64,000 nt of DNA from positions 310,001-374,000 of the forward strand of contig NZ_JACCCO010000003.1 of the NCBI RefSeq assembly GCF_013409935.1, given 5' to 3'. Under the pieces are notes generated by a model, which was given only the letters and a program-made list of their open reading frames with translations, ran no database searches and was not told where the DNA came from. This DNA comes from Streptosporangium sandarakinum (lineage in GTDB: Bacteria; Actinomycetota; Actinomycetes; Streptosporangiales; Streptosporangiaceae). Below are positions 50,829 to 59,454 of the stretch, in pieces. Made by a program: the position numbers and the translations under genes. Position 1 is the first letter of the stretch. Each line of letters begins with the position of its first letter.

Positions 50829-53420
50829 ATGACCGAGACCACCGGAAGCACCGGAAGCACCGAGAGCACCGGGACCACCGGGACGGCCGAGACCACCGGA
50901 ACCGTCGGGACCACCGAGAGCACCCGGACCACCGAGATCGTCGTGCCGGAGATGTCGCTGGTCGTGCTCGTCGGGATCTCCGGCAGCGGCAAGTCGACCT
51001 TCGCCCGCCGCCGCTTCGCGCCCACCCAGGTCATCTCCTCCGACTTCTGCCGCGGACTGGTGGCCGACGACGAGAACGACCAGGGCGCCAGCGCCGACGC
51101 CTTCGACGTGCTGCACCACATCGTCGGCACCCGCCTGCGGCGCGGCCTGCTGACGGTCGTGGACGCCACGAACGTCCAGCGGGAGGCGCGCGGGAAGCTC
51201 GTCGAGCTCGCCAAGGCCCACGACGTGCTCGCCGACGCGATCGTCCTGGACGTGCCCGAGCCGGTCGCGGCCGGGCGCAACGCGGCCAGGCCCGACCGGG
51301 ACTTCGGGCCCCACGTGATCCGGCGGCAGGCCAGGGACCTGCGCCGGTCGATGCGGGGCCTCTCCCGCGAGGGGTTCCGCCGGGTCCACGTGCTGCGCGG
51401 AACCGACGAGATCGAAGCCGCCACGGTCGTCACCGAGCGGGCGTGGACCGACCGGCGGGAGCTGACCGGCCCGTTCGACATCATCGGCGACGTGCACGGC
51501 TGCCGCGCCGAGCTGGAGGCGCTGCTGCGCGCCCTCGGCTGGGAGATCCACCCCGACGGCGCCGGAGCGACCCACCCCGAGGGCCGGACGGCGGTCTTCC
51601 TCGGCGACCTGGTCGACCGCGGGCCCGACACGCCGGGCGTGCTCCGGCTGGTCATGGGCATGGTCGCCGCCGGGACGGCGCTGTGCGTGTCGGGCAACCA
51701 CGAGCAGAAGCTCTCCCGCGCCCTCGCCGGCCGCAAGGTCAGGGTCGCCCACGGCCTCGCGGAGTCGCTGGAACAGCTCGCGGCCGAGCCGGAGGAGTTC
51801 CGCGCCGCCGCGCTGACCTTCATGAACGGGCTGATCAGCCACTACCGGCTCGACGGCGGACGGCTCGTCGTCGCGCACGCCGGGCTGAAGGAGGCGTACC
51901 ACGGCCGCGCCTCGGGGCGGGTGCGCTCCTTCGCGCTGTACGGCGACACCACCGGCGAGACCGACGAGTACGGCCTGCCGGTGCGCTACCCCTGGGCGCG
52001 GGAGTACCGGGGCCGGGCCACGGTCGTCTACGGCCACACCCCCGTCCCCGAGCCCGAGTGGGTCAACAACACGATCTGCCTGGACACCGGGGCCGTGTTC
52101 GGCGGCCGGCTCACCGCGCTGCGCTACCCCGAGAAGGAGATCGTCTCGGTGCCGGCCGGGAAGACCTGGTACGAGCCGCTCCGGCCGGTGGCCGCCCCCG
52201 GCCACCGCGACCCGGGCACGCTCGCCGCGGGCGACGTCCGGGGCCCCATGCACGTCGAGGTGCGCCACGGCGGCGGCCGTATCAAGGTCCGGGAGGAGAA
52301 CGCGGCCGCGGCACTGGAGATCATGAGCCGGTTCGCGGTCGATCCGCGCTGGCTGGTCTACCTGCCGCCGACGATGGCGCCGCCGGAGACCTCCGCCCTC
52401 GACGGCTGCCTGGAGCACCCGGAGGAGGCGTTCGCGGAGTTCGCCGCGGCCGGGGTCACCCGCGTCGTCTGCCAGGAGAAGCACATGGGGTCGCGGGCGG
52501 TCGCCGTGCTCGCCAGGAACGCGGAGACGGCCGCCGCGCGGTTCGGGGTCTCCGACGGGAGCACGGGGGTCGTGCACACCCGCACCGGCCGGTCCTTCTT
52601 CGACGACACCACCGGGCTGGTGGACCGGCTCCGGCGGGCGTGCGAGCCGCTCATGGACGAGCTGGGCACCGACTGGCTGGTGCTCGACGGCGAGCTGCTG
52701 CCCTGGTCGGCGAAGGCGGAGGGGCTGATCCGCAGCCAGTACGCGTCGGTGGGGGCGGCGGCCCGCGCCGCGCTGCCCGAGGCGGTCGCCGCGCTGGAGG
52801 CGGCGGCCGGGCGCGGGTTGGATGTGGGCGATCTGCTGGACCGCACCCGTCGCCGCCTGGATAACGCTGCCCGATTCCGGGACGCCTATGCGCGATACTG
52901 CTGGGAAGTGGACGGACTGGACGGCCTGCGGCTGGCGCCGTTCCAGATCCTGGCCTGCGAGGGCCGCGTCACCGCCCTGGAGCCGCACACCTGGCATCTG
53001 GAGACGCTCTCGCGGCTCACCGACCCGCTGATCGCGCCCACCCGGCACGTGTTCGCCGACCTCGCCTCGGACTCCTCCCGGGAGGCGGCCACCGCCTGGT
53101 GGTCGGAGCTGACCGCCGCCGGCGGCGAGGGCATGGTGGTCAAGCCGCTGGACGCCCCGGAGGGAAGCCGGACGCAGCCCGGCATCAAGGTGCGCGGCCG
53201 GGAGTACCTGCGGATCGTCTACGGCCCCGACTACACCGAGAGCCTTCCGGAGCTGCGCCATCGCTTCCTGGGCCGCAAGCGCTCGCTGGCCCTGCGCGAG
53301 TACGCCCTGGGCCTGGAGGCGCTCTCCCGGCTGGCCGAGGGCGAGCCGCTGTGGCGGGTCCACGAACCGGTCTTCGCGGTCCTGGCGCTGGAGTCGGAGC
53401 CGGTGGACCCGCGCCTGTAG
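50829..53420 (+). CDS. pnkp: Polynucleotide kinase-phosphatase-ligase Pnkp (RNA repair)
   Basis: An 863-residue RNA-repair enzyme. Residues 1-37 are a Thr/Gly/Ser/Glu repeat not usual for the family. The 5'-kinase follows (P-loop VGISGSGKST, about 49), then the metallophosphatase (DVHGC about 220, GDLVDRGPDT about 258, GNHEQK, YGHTPVPEPEW) and the adenylyltransferase ligase (nucleotide-Lys motif QEKHMGSRA about 552, LDGELLPW, EGMVVKPL about 767). Together with Hen1 it heals and seals RNA cleaved by ribotoxins. ATG 50829 is used; an upstream GTG at 50820 would overlap the hen1 stop. Confidence 0.95.
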   Translation: MTETTGSTGSTESTGTTGTAETTGTVGTTESTRTTEIVVPEMSLVVLVGISGSGKSTFARRRFAPTQVISSDFCRGLVADDENDQGASADAFDVLHHIVGTRLRRGLLTVVDATNVQREARGKLVELAKAHDVLADAIVLDVPEPVAAGRNAARPDRDFGPHVIRRQARDLRRSMRGLSREGFRRVHVLRGTDEIEAATVVTERAWTDRRELTGPFDIIGDVHGCRAELEALLRALGWEIHPDGAGATHPEGRTAVFLGDLVDRGPDTPGVLRLVMGMVAAGTALCVSGNHEQKLSRALAGRKVRVAHGLAESLEQLAAEPEEFRAAALTFMNGLISHYRLDGGRLVVAHAGLKEAYHGRASGRVRSFALYGDTTGETDEYGLPVRYPWAREYRGRATVVYGHTPVPEPEWVNNTICLDTGAVFGGRLTALRYPEKEIVSVPAGKTWYEPLRPVAAPGHRDPGTLAAGDVRGPMHVEVRHGGGRIKVREENAAAALEIMSRFAVDPRWLVYLPPTMAPPETSALDGCLEHPEEAFAEFAAAGVTRVVCQEKHMGSRAVAVLARNAETAAARFGVSDGSTGVVHTRTGRSFFDDTTGLVDRLRRACEPLMDELGTDWLVLDGELLPWSAKAEGLIRSQYASVGAAARAALPEAVAALEAAAGRGLDVGDLLDRTRRRLDNAARFRDAYARYCWEVDGLDGLRLAPFQILACEGRVTALEPHTWHLETLSRLTDPLIAPTRHVFADLASDSSREAATAWWSELTAAGGEGMVVKPLDAPEGSRTQPGIKVRGREYLRIVYGPDYTESLPELRHRFLGRKRSLALREYALGLEALSRLAEGEPLWRVHEPVFAVLALESEPVDPRL

Positions 53421-53622
53421 GTCCCGGGGGCACGTCCGGGCGGCGACGGGCCGCGCCGGGCGGGCCCGCGTCCGCGAACCTCGGGGAGGACGGTGATCCC
53501 CCGGTAAAGACCGGGACAGGAGCGGGATATTTCCCCGCCCGCCCGGCGAGTCCTTTCCGTACCGGTCCATAGGCTTGGAGCCCGGATCAGGCTTGTGGCC
53601 CGGACCGTCGGAGGGGGACGTC

Positions 53623-54780
53623 GTGAGGTTCGACCGCGCTGCCCTGAGGGAGGTCGTCTCCATCAGCGATGAGCTGGGGGTCCTGTCCTTCTACGTGACC
53701 GTGGACCCCCGGGCCGACCCCGGGTCGCGCCCCGCGTGGCGGATCAAGTTCGCCAACGACCTGGGCGAGCTGCGCAGGCGGGCCGAGGCCGACCCCGAGC
53801 GGGCGCGGCGCACGGCCGTCCTGAAGCGGCTGGACGGGCTGGAGCGCGACTTCCACGCACTGCTCGACCCGTCCCGGCCGGGGGTGGGGCGGGTGCTGTT
53901 CGCCCCGGTCGGCAGGGACGAGGCGCGGACCTTCTCCTTCCAGCTGCCGGTCGCCGACCAGATGGTGCTGGAGACGACGGCGTACGTGCGCCCGCTGGTC
54001 AACACCGTGGAGACCGCGCCGCCCGCCGGGATCGTCGTGGTCTCCCGGGACGGGACGCGCGTGGTCGACTACCGGTACGGCCAGGCCGAGGACCTCGGCG
54101 GCATGCGCTTCGAGATCGCCTCCGACGACTGGCGCGACCCCGGCGGCCCCTCCCGCACCGACTATCCCTCGCACGGCACCCCCTACCGCGACAGGTTCGA
54201 GAAGAGGGTCGCCGACAACGTCGCCCGCCTGACGCGCGAGGCGGGTCAGCGCGTCGCCGAGGAGGCCGCGAACCGCGGCTGGACCGCGATCGTGGTGCTC
54301 GGCGACCCTCCGCTGGGTGAGATCCTCGCCGGGGAGCTGAACGGCGACGTCATCCAGCTCGGCTCGGTGGCGGAGCCGGGGTCCCCGACGAAGCTGGTCG
54401 AGCGGGTGCGGCCGCAGCTGGAGCAGGCCAGGACCCGCCTGGGCGCCCTGCTGGCCGGCCAGGCCAGGGACGGGGCGCTGTCCGGCGGGCGGGGGTCGCT
54501 CGGCCTGGCGGACACGCTCGGCGCGCTGAACGACAGCCGGGTGGCGCAGCTCCTGCTGGACGAGTCCCGGGAGTGGAGCGGCAGGTGCGCCGCGGACGGG
54601 CTGCTCTACCCGCCGTACGCGACCCCGCCGGGGAATCCGGAGATCACCGAGGAGCCCAGGATGGGCGAGCGCATGATCGAGCGGGCCCTGGACATCGACG
54701 CGGAGGTGATCGTCTTGGACGGCGCGGCCGCCGAGGCCCTGGCCGACGTCGACGGGGTCGGGGCGATCCTGCGCTGGTGA
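53623..54780 (+). CDS. VLRF1/aeRF1-type release-factor-like protein
   Basis: A 385-residue protein of the bacterial archaeo-eukaryotic release-factor group (VLRF1-like). It begins VRFDRAALREVVSISDELGVLSFYVTVDPR and includes PPAGIVVVSRDGTRVVDYRYG, with a C-terminal EEPRMGERMIERALDIDAEVIVLDG. These relatives of eRF1/Dom34 are thought to act on stalled or hibernating ribosomes; in this organism the role is inference. GTG 53623 follows GGAGGGGGA and was chosen over 53575. It sits next to the Hen1-Pnkp RNA-repair operon, after about 200 bp. Confidence 0.82.
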   Translation: MRFDRAALREVVSISDELGVLSFYVTVDPRADPGSRPAWRIKFANDLGELRRRAEADPERARRTAVLKRLDGLERDFHALLDPSRPGVGRVLFAPVGRDEARTFSFQLPVADQMVLETTAYVRPLVNTVETAPPAGIVVVSRDGTRVVDYRYGQAEDLGGMRFEIASDDWRDPGGPSRTDYPSHGTPYRDRFEKRVADNVARLTREAGQRVAEEAANRGWTAIVVLGDPPLGEILAGELNGDVIQLGSVAEPGSPTKLVERVRPQLEQARTRLGALLAGQARDGALSGGRGSLGLADTLGALNDSRVAQLLLDESREWSGRCAADGLLYPPYATPPGNPEITEEPRMGERMIERALDIDAEVIVLDGAAAEALADVDGVGAILRW

Positions 54781-54803
54781 CCGGCCGCGGACCCGGGCCG
54801 GTC
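54779..54803 (+). terminator. Terminator after the aeRF1-like gene
   Basis: GACCGGCC (54779-54786) and GGCCGGTC (54796-54803) pair as an 8-bp stem that starts within the stop codon of the aeRF1-like gene. The following ~270 bp to the sugar-porter gene hold short GC-rich repeats (GGGTGCTCTC-like) and the promoter, with no supported gene. Confidence 0.5.
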
Positions 54804-55076
54804 GCCGCCCGGTCACCGTGAAAGACTCTCACACGGAGCCCGCCGGGCCGTCCCGGTCCCGTACGCCCGGCCGGTGTCACCGGGTCCGCCGGGCGCCGTC
54901 GGGTGCTCTCGGGCGCTCTCAGGCACTGTCGGGCCGCACGCCGACGAGCCGCGTTCCGCCGGCCCGCGGCGGGGACATCGCCCTTCGCGATGCCGTACCA
55001 CCCCCCATGACAAGAGCGGGTCAATGTCTCTGTGCTGATCTGCGGATACATGTCTTTTTCGGGGGAAAGGACGGTC

Positions 55077-56495
55077 ATGGTCGGTACTACCTCATCAGGG
55101 TCATCAAGCACATCCAACGAGAACCTCGGGCACGTCATCTTCATCACCGCCGCGGCGGCGATCGGCGGGTTCCTCTTCGGGTACGACAGCGCCGTCATCA
55201 ACGGAGCGGTCACCGGCATCCAGAAGCACTTCGGCATCGGCGCGGCCGAGACCGGGGTCGTCGTCGCGATCGCCCTCCTGGGGTCGGCGGTCGGCGCGTG
55301 GATCGCCGGGGGGATGGCCGACCGGTGGGGGCGCACCAGGACCATGCAGGTGGCCGCGATCCTGTTCGCGGTGAGCTCCGTCGGCCAGGCGCTGCCGTTC
55401 GCCGTGTGGGACCTGGCGCTGTGGCGGGTCCTCGCCGGCGTCGGGATCGGCATGGCGTCGGTGATCGGCCCCGCCTACATCGCCGAGGTCGCCCCGGCCG
55501 CCTACCGGGGCCGCCTGGGCTCCTTCCAGCAGCTGGCGATCGTGCTCGGCATCGCCGTATCCCAGCTCGTCAACTACGGGATCGCGCAGTTCGCCGGCGG
55601 GAACGTCAACAACACCCTGTTCGGGTTGCAGGCGTGGCAGTGGATGCTCGGGGCCTGCGTGCTGCCCGCCGCGCTCTATCTGATCTTCGCGTCGGTCATC
55701 CCCGAGTCGCCGCGGTATCTCATCGCGGCCGGCAAGACGCAGCGCGCCCGCAAGGTCCTCGCCGAGGTGGAGAGCGACGACACCGACCTGGACTCCCGGA
55801 TCGCGGAGATCAAGAAGTCGCTGCACACCGAGCAGCGGACCCGGCTGCGCGACCTGCGCGGCCCGGCACTGGGACTGCTGCCGATCATCTGGGTCGGCAT
55901 CCTGCTGTCGGCCTTCCAGCAGCTGGTCGGCATCAACGTCATCTTCTACTACTCGGCGTCGCTGTGGCAGTCGGTCGGCATCAACCAGAGCAACTCGCTG
56001 CTGATCAGCTTCTCCACCTCGATCATCAACATCGTCGGCACGTTCATCGCCATCGCGCTGGTCGACCGGATCGGCCGCAAACCGCTGCTGCTGATCGGCT
56101 CCACGGGCATGGCGGTCGCGCTGGCCACCGCCGCGTGGGCGTTCAGCGCGGGCGTGCCGTCCGGTGAGAACGTCACCCTGCCGGCCACGCAGGGCACCGT
56201 CGCGCTGGTCGCGGCGCACGTCTTCGTGCTGTTCTTCGCGCTGTCGTGGGGCGTCGTGGTCTGGGTGCTGCTCGGCGAGATGTTCCCCAACCGGCTCCGG
56301 GCCGTCGCCCTGTCGGTGGCGGCCACCGCCCAGTGGCTGGCCAACTGGCTGATCACCGTCTCGTTCCCCTCCCTGGCGGAGTGGAACCTGTCGGCCACCT
56401 ACGTCATCTACGCCTGCTTCGCCGCCCTGTCCTTCGCCTTCGTGATGTTCAAGGTGCGGGAGACCAAGGGACGCAAGCTCGAGGAGATGGGTTAG
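55077..56495 (+). CDS. MFS sugar porter (glucose/hexose:H+ symporter type)
   Basis: A 472-residue sugar-porter-family protein with 12 helices. Family motifs: FGYDSAVINGA in helix 1, ADRWGRTRTMQ between helices 2 and 3, VIPESPRYLIAAGK before the central loop, ALVDRIGRKPLLL, and the end VRETKGRKLEEMG (PETKG-type). It should import a hexose with protons. Start ATG 55077 follows AAGGAC; ATG 55050 is also possible. The mug gene follows 4 bp later, so they are probably co-transcribed. Confidence 0.93.
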   Translation: MVGTTSSGSSSTSNENLGHVIFITAAAAIGGFLFGYDSAVINGAVTGIQKHFGIGAAETGVVVAIALLGSAVGAWIAGGMADRWGRTRTMQVAAILFAVSSVGQALPFAVWDLALWRVLAGVGIGMASVIGPAYIAEVAPAAYRGRLGSFQQLAIVLGIAVSQLVNYGIAQFAGGNVNNTLFGLQAWQWMLGACVLPAALYLIFASVIPESPRYLIAAGKTQRARKVLAEVESDDTDLDSRIAEIKKSLHTEQRTRLRDLRGPALGLLPIIWVGILLSAFQQLVGINVIFYYSASLWQSVGINQSNSLLISFSTSIINIVGTFIAIALVDRIGRKPLLLIGSTGMAVALATAAWAFSAGVPSGENVTLPATQGTVALVAAHVFVLFFALSWGVVVWVLLGEMFPNRLRAVALSVAATAQWLANWLITVSFPSLAEWNLSATYVIYACFAALSFAFVMFKVRETKGRKLEEMG

Positions 56496-56499
56496 GTTC

Positions 56500-57138
56500 G
56501 TGGCCGTGACCCCCGGAGAACCCGCTCCGGCGCGTCCCCTGCCCCCGCGGGGGGACGCGCCGCCGAGGACCTCGCGAAGGACACCGCGAAGGACCCCGCC
56601 GCCGACCCGGGCCGAGCTCGAGGCCGCCAGGGACCGTACGGTCGACGACGTGCTCGGCCCGTCGCTGGACGTGCTCTTCTGCGGCATCAACCCGGGCCTG
56701 TACTCGGCCGCCACCGGCCGCCACTTCGCCCGGCCGGGCAACCGCTTCTGGCCCGCGCTGCACCTGTCGGGGTTCACCCCCCGCCTGCTCGACCCGAGCG
56801 AGCAGGCGGAGCTGCCCTCGTACGGCCTGGGCATCACCAACGTCGTGCCGCGGGCCACCGCGCAGGCCGCGGAGCTGACCCCGGAGGAGTTCCGGGCGGG
56901 CGGCGAGCGGCTGGTCCGGCTGGTCACCGAGATCCGGCCCCGCGTGCTCGCGGTGGCCGGGGTGACCGCCTACCGCACCGCGTTCGGCGACCCGAAGGCG
57001 GCGGTCGGGCCGCAGGACGCCGCGATCGGCGGCACGGCCGTGTGGGTGCTGCCCAACCCCAGCGGACTGAACGCCCACTGGCCCCTCGACCGGATCGTGG
57101 GGGAGCTGCGCAGGCTGCGGGAGTCGCTGCGCGGGTGA
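56500..57138 (+). CDS. mug: G/U mismatch-specific DNA glycosylase Mug
   Basis: A 212-residue uracil-DNA glycosylase-family enzyme removing U or ethenocytosine opposite G. Motif 1 is GINPGLYSAATGRHFARPG (about 63-81) with Asn as catalytic residue, and motif 2 is NPSGLNAHW (about 186-194). The first ~45 residues are Pro/Arg-rich and disordered. GTG at 56500 (or 56506) is the start, 4 bp after the sugar-porter stop. Confidence 0.93.
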   Translation: MAVTPGEPAPARPLPPRGDAPPRTSRRTPRRTPPPTRAELEAARDRTVDDVLGPSLDVLFCGINPGLYSAATGRHFARPGNRFWPALHLSGFTPRLLDPSEQAELPSYGLGITNVVPRATAQAAELTPEEFRAGGERLVRLVTEIRPRVLAVAGVTAYRTAFGDPKAAVGPQDAAIGGTAVWVLPNPSGLNAHWPLDRIVGELRRLRESLRG

Positions 57139-57240
57139 GGACCCGGAGCCCGGAGCCTCACACCCCGTGTCCTCACGGGCGCCGCGTTCTCCGCGGTGCC
57201 CCGGCCGTACGGCGTTGCCGTGTGTGCCGCCGGCCGCGCG

Positions 57241-57879
57241 TCAGAAGGGCCGCCGGCGGCCCGGCCGCCGTCCCCGGTGCCAGGCGTGCGGACCCCACGC
57301 GTGGTGCCTCCAGGGCCGCGGAGGCCACGCGCCGCCCTCGCCCGGACCCCATCCGCCCCGGCCCCCGGAGTGCGGCCCCCACGTCATCGGATGGGCCGCC
57401 GGGGGTCGGTGCTCCCAGGCCCGCGCCCGCCTCCGCCTCCGGTGGACCATCCCCATCACCGCCATCATCAGCCAGACGGTGAGAAGGATCCGGAGCACCC
57501 CGAACCCGGCGGCCGCCACCCCGGCCACCAGCATCACCGGGAGGAACACGAACGCCGGCGGCCGGCCGTGGCGGCGCCAGGCGGGGCGCGGGGGGTGGAT
57601 ACCGCCGGGGTCCCCGTGTCCTCCGTGTCCTTCGTGTCCCGCGTGCTCCGTGAGGCCCTCGTGCCCGCCCTCGGGGCCCGTGCCCCGCCCGCCGTACCCG
57701 CCGGGCAGGTCGGCGCCGACCCGGGCCAGTTCGCCGCCGGTGCGCGCGGCCAGGACCAGGTCGACGCGCTCGCCGAACTCCTCCAGGGTCAGCCGGCCCC
57801 GCGCGTAGTGCTCGCGCAGGGCCGACACCGCCGCGTCGCGCTCGGCGTCTCCGATGCGGAGATCGTCGTGGGACGTCAT
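57241..57879 (-). CDS. DUF1707 (SHOCT-like) membrane protein
   Basis: A 212-residue protein. DUF1707 lies at residues 1-58: MTSHDDLRIGDAERDAAVSA followed by LREHYARGRLTLEEFGERVD. A Gly/His-rich linker leads to a transmembrane hairpin (about 108-145, VFLPVMLVAGVAAAGFG then LLTVWLMMAVMGMV) and a basic, His/Trp/Gly-rich tail. It starts 7 bp after the PadR stop, so the two form an operon; the PadR protein may control it. Confidence 0.88.
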   Translation of the reverse strand: MTSHDDLRIGDAERDAAVSALREHYARGRLTLEEFGERVDLVLAARTGGELARVGADLPGGYGGRGTGPEGGHEGLTEHAGHEGHGGHGDPGGIHPPRPAWRRHGRPPAFVFLPVMLVAGVAAAGFGVLRILLTVWLMMAVMGMVHRRRRRARAWEHRPPAAHPMTWGPHSGGRGGWGPGEGGAWPPRPWRHHAWGPHAWHRGRRPGRRRPF

Positions 57880-57886
57880 CGCCCGA

Positions 57887-58675
57887 TCACTCCTCGTCCT
57901 GGTCGCCGTCCGCGAGGATCTGGTACAGCTTGCGGCGCGTCTCGACGAGCGTCTGCCGGGCCTGGCGGATCTGGGCGTCGCTGCCGGTCTGCAGGATCTG
58001 GGTCATGGCGAACCCCGCCTGCCGGACGATGTCCATCAGCTCCCAGGTGCTGTCGTCGACCTCGGGGGTCATCTCCTCCCAGGGGGCGCGCAGCTCGTCG
58101 GCGTGCTCGGCGACGTAGGCCCGGCCGGCGTCGGTGAGCCGGAAGGACTTGCGGCCGTCGCTCTCCTCCGACAGGACCAGGCCCTCGTCGGCGAGCTGCT
58201 GCAGCGCCGGGTAGACCGCGCCGGGGCTGGGCTTCCAGCCTCCCTGGCTGCGCTGGGCGATCTCCTGGATGATCTGGTAGCCGTTGCGCGGCTCCTCCGA
58301 CAGCAGGGCCAGGATCGCCGCGCGGACGTCGCCGCGCTTGGCCTTGCGCCCCCTGCCGAACTGACCGCGGCCACCGCCGAACGGACCGCCGCCGAACGGC
58401 CCGCCGAAGGGGCCGCGCCTGCCGAAGTCCCAGGGGAAGGAGCCGCCGGGGAAGGGGCCGCGGTGCCCGCGGTGGCGGTGCTCGTGCGGCCCGCCCTCGT
58501 GGGGGCCGTGCCCGTGCGGACCGTGCGGGCCGTGACCGCCGTGGTGCGGCGCGTCCTGGTGCCAGCCGGTGGCCATCGCCCGTACGGCCTCCCTTGCCGC
58601 GCGCTTCATCTCTCGCCGGATCCGTCGCGGGTCGGCGGCCTCCCAGGGGCCGCCCATGGCGTGTGCGGAACTCAT
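57887..58675 (-). CDS. PadR-family transcriptional regulator with His-rich N-terminal region
   Basis: A 262-residue regulator. The C-terminal half is PadR: VRAAILALLSEEPRNGYQI, the PadR wing SPGAVYPALQQLADEGLV and a helical dimerisation end. The first ~140 residues include a His/Gly/Pro stretch (about 14 His within 45 residues, for example HGPHGPHGHGPHEGG) and an Arg/Gly/Phe stretch. Such His clusters may bind metal; this is inference. ATG 58675 follows GGAGG at 5 nt; a GTG at 58681 is less good. First gene of an operon with DUF1707. Confidence 0.9.
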   Translation of the reverse strand: MSSAHAMGGPWEAADPRRIRREMKRAAREAVRAMATGWHQDAPHHGGHGPHGPHGHGPHEGGPHEHRHRGHRGPFPGGSFPWDFGRRGPFGGPFGGGPFGGGRGQFGRGRKAKRGDVRAAILALLSEEPRNGYQIIQEIAQRSQGGWKPSPGAVYPALQQLADEGLVLSEESDGRKSFRLTDAGRAYVAEHADELRAPWEEMTPEVDDSTWELMDIVRQAGFAMTQILQTGSDAQIRQARQTLVETRRKLYQILADGDQDEE

Positions 58676-58722
58676 GTGCACCTCCGTGTCGATCGTCTTC
58701 CGAATGTTCTCGATGCTTCAAA

Positions 58723-58734
58723 GATATATCGATA
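58723..58734 (-). promoter_or_regulatory. Likely PadR operator overlapping the padR promoter
   Basis: Overlapping palindromes GATATATC (58723-58730) and TATCGATA (58727-58734) stand in a markedly AT-rich patch 48-59 bp upstream of the padR start. PadR regulators commonly autoregulate through AT-rich dyads. Confidence 0.5.
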
Positions 58735-58969
58735 CTATTTCGTCAACAACCCCCGGGAGTGGCGAAGCCCGGCGGGGTGGGTCGCGCACCGCCGCCCGTC
58801 GCCCACCGCGGCCGCGATGATTCGGACATGACCGGAGAGGGGGTTCGGGGTGGCCGGAGAGGGCGTTCGAGGCCGAGATCGAGGTCATCGGGCAAAAAAG
58901 TGAGGTAGATCACCTAATTCTCGGCGGATTTCGGAACAACCACCGAGACCTGGGCGTTACAAATGACAT

Positions 58970-59081
58970 AGACGGGATTCGTTCCGTGTCGGAAGGGCTG
59001 GGGGGTGCTTTCGGCACGGAACGGTCCCGTCTGTTGTTTCCAGGGGCAAGGTGAGGGCCCGCCGGGTTTCCCGGCGGGCCC
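58970..59081 (+). ncRNA. Candidate structured non-coding RNA with terminator
   Basis: AGACGGGA (58970-58977) pairs with TCCCGTCT (59025-59032). After a small TTC/GG internal loop, GTTCCGTGTCGGAAG (58981-58995) pairs with CTTTCGGCACGGAAC (59008-59022) through 15 bp including two G-U pairs. The loop is GGCTGGGGGGTG. A 12-bp terminator hairpin (59055-59066 with 59070-59081) follows. An AT-rich stretch with TTACAAAT at 58957-58964 could hold the -10. No ORF overlaps with supporting codon bias. Strand is inferred from the upstream AT-rich patch; the opposite strand would show a CCCCCC loop. Confidence 0.5.
59055..59081 (+). terminator. Terminator hairpin in the padR-hydrolase intergenic region
   Basis: GGGCCCGCCGGG, loop TTT and a perfect complement (12-bp stem), followed by TTCG. 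No protein gene on the plus strand precedes it, so it points to a non-coding transcript upstream. Confidence 0.7.
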
Positions 59082-59454
59082 TTCGCCGTTCCGGGGCACC
59101 TCTCCGCCGCTCCCGGCGCCCGATCACCGCCGCCTCCGGCGCCTCGCCTTCCGTCGTGCCGGGCGTTCCGTCCCCGGTGTCTCTTCCCCCGCCCCCCGCC
59201 GCTTCCCGCCGTTTCCGGCTCCTCCCGGTGATCCGCCTCCCGGACCCCTTCCGGCCGCGCTCCCTCTCCTGGGCCGGGGCCCAAGCCGTCCTCGGGTGAG
59301 CGGGCCTCACCGGTACGGCCCAGCGGGTGCCCCGCCGGTAAGACACTGATCACGCCCGGGCGACACGCCAAGGGCGGAAGATGGCACTGTCCGCTCCTTT
59401 TGAGAGGCTTTGCCGTACTCTCCCTCTAGTGATCTTGATAGGGGTGTTGGGCCG

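Larger units (their letters stand above)
58682..59454. other. 773-bp non-coding region between padR and the hydrolase gene
   Basis: No protein gene is supported. It contains the padR promoter with palindromes (58723-58734), the structured-RNA candidate (58970-59081), and then ~370 bp of pyrimidine-rich GC sequence with no clear feature. Confidence 0.6.

Noticed and set aside
58970-59032. 6C small RNA on the minus strand
   Set aside because: As I recall it, 6C RNA has two C-rich hairpin loops; only one CCCCCC loop is found here, and the AT-rich promoter-like patch favours the plus strand.
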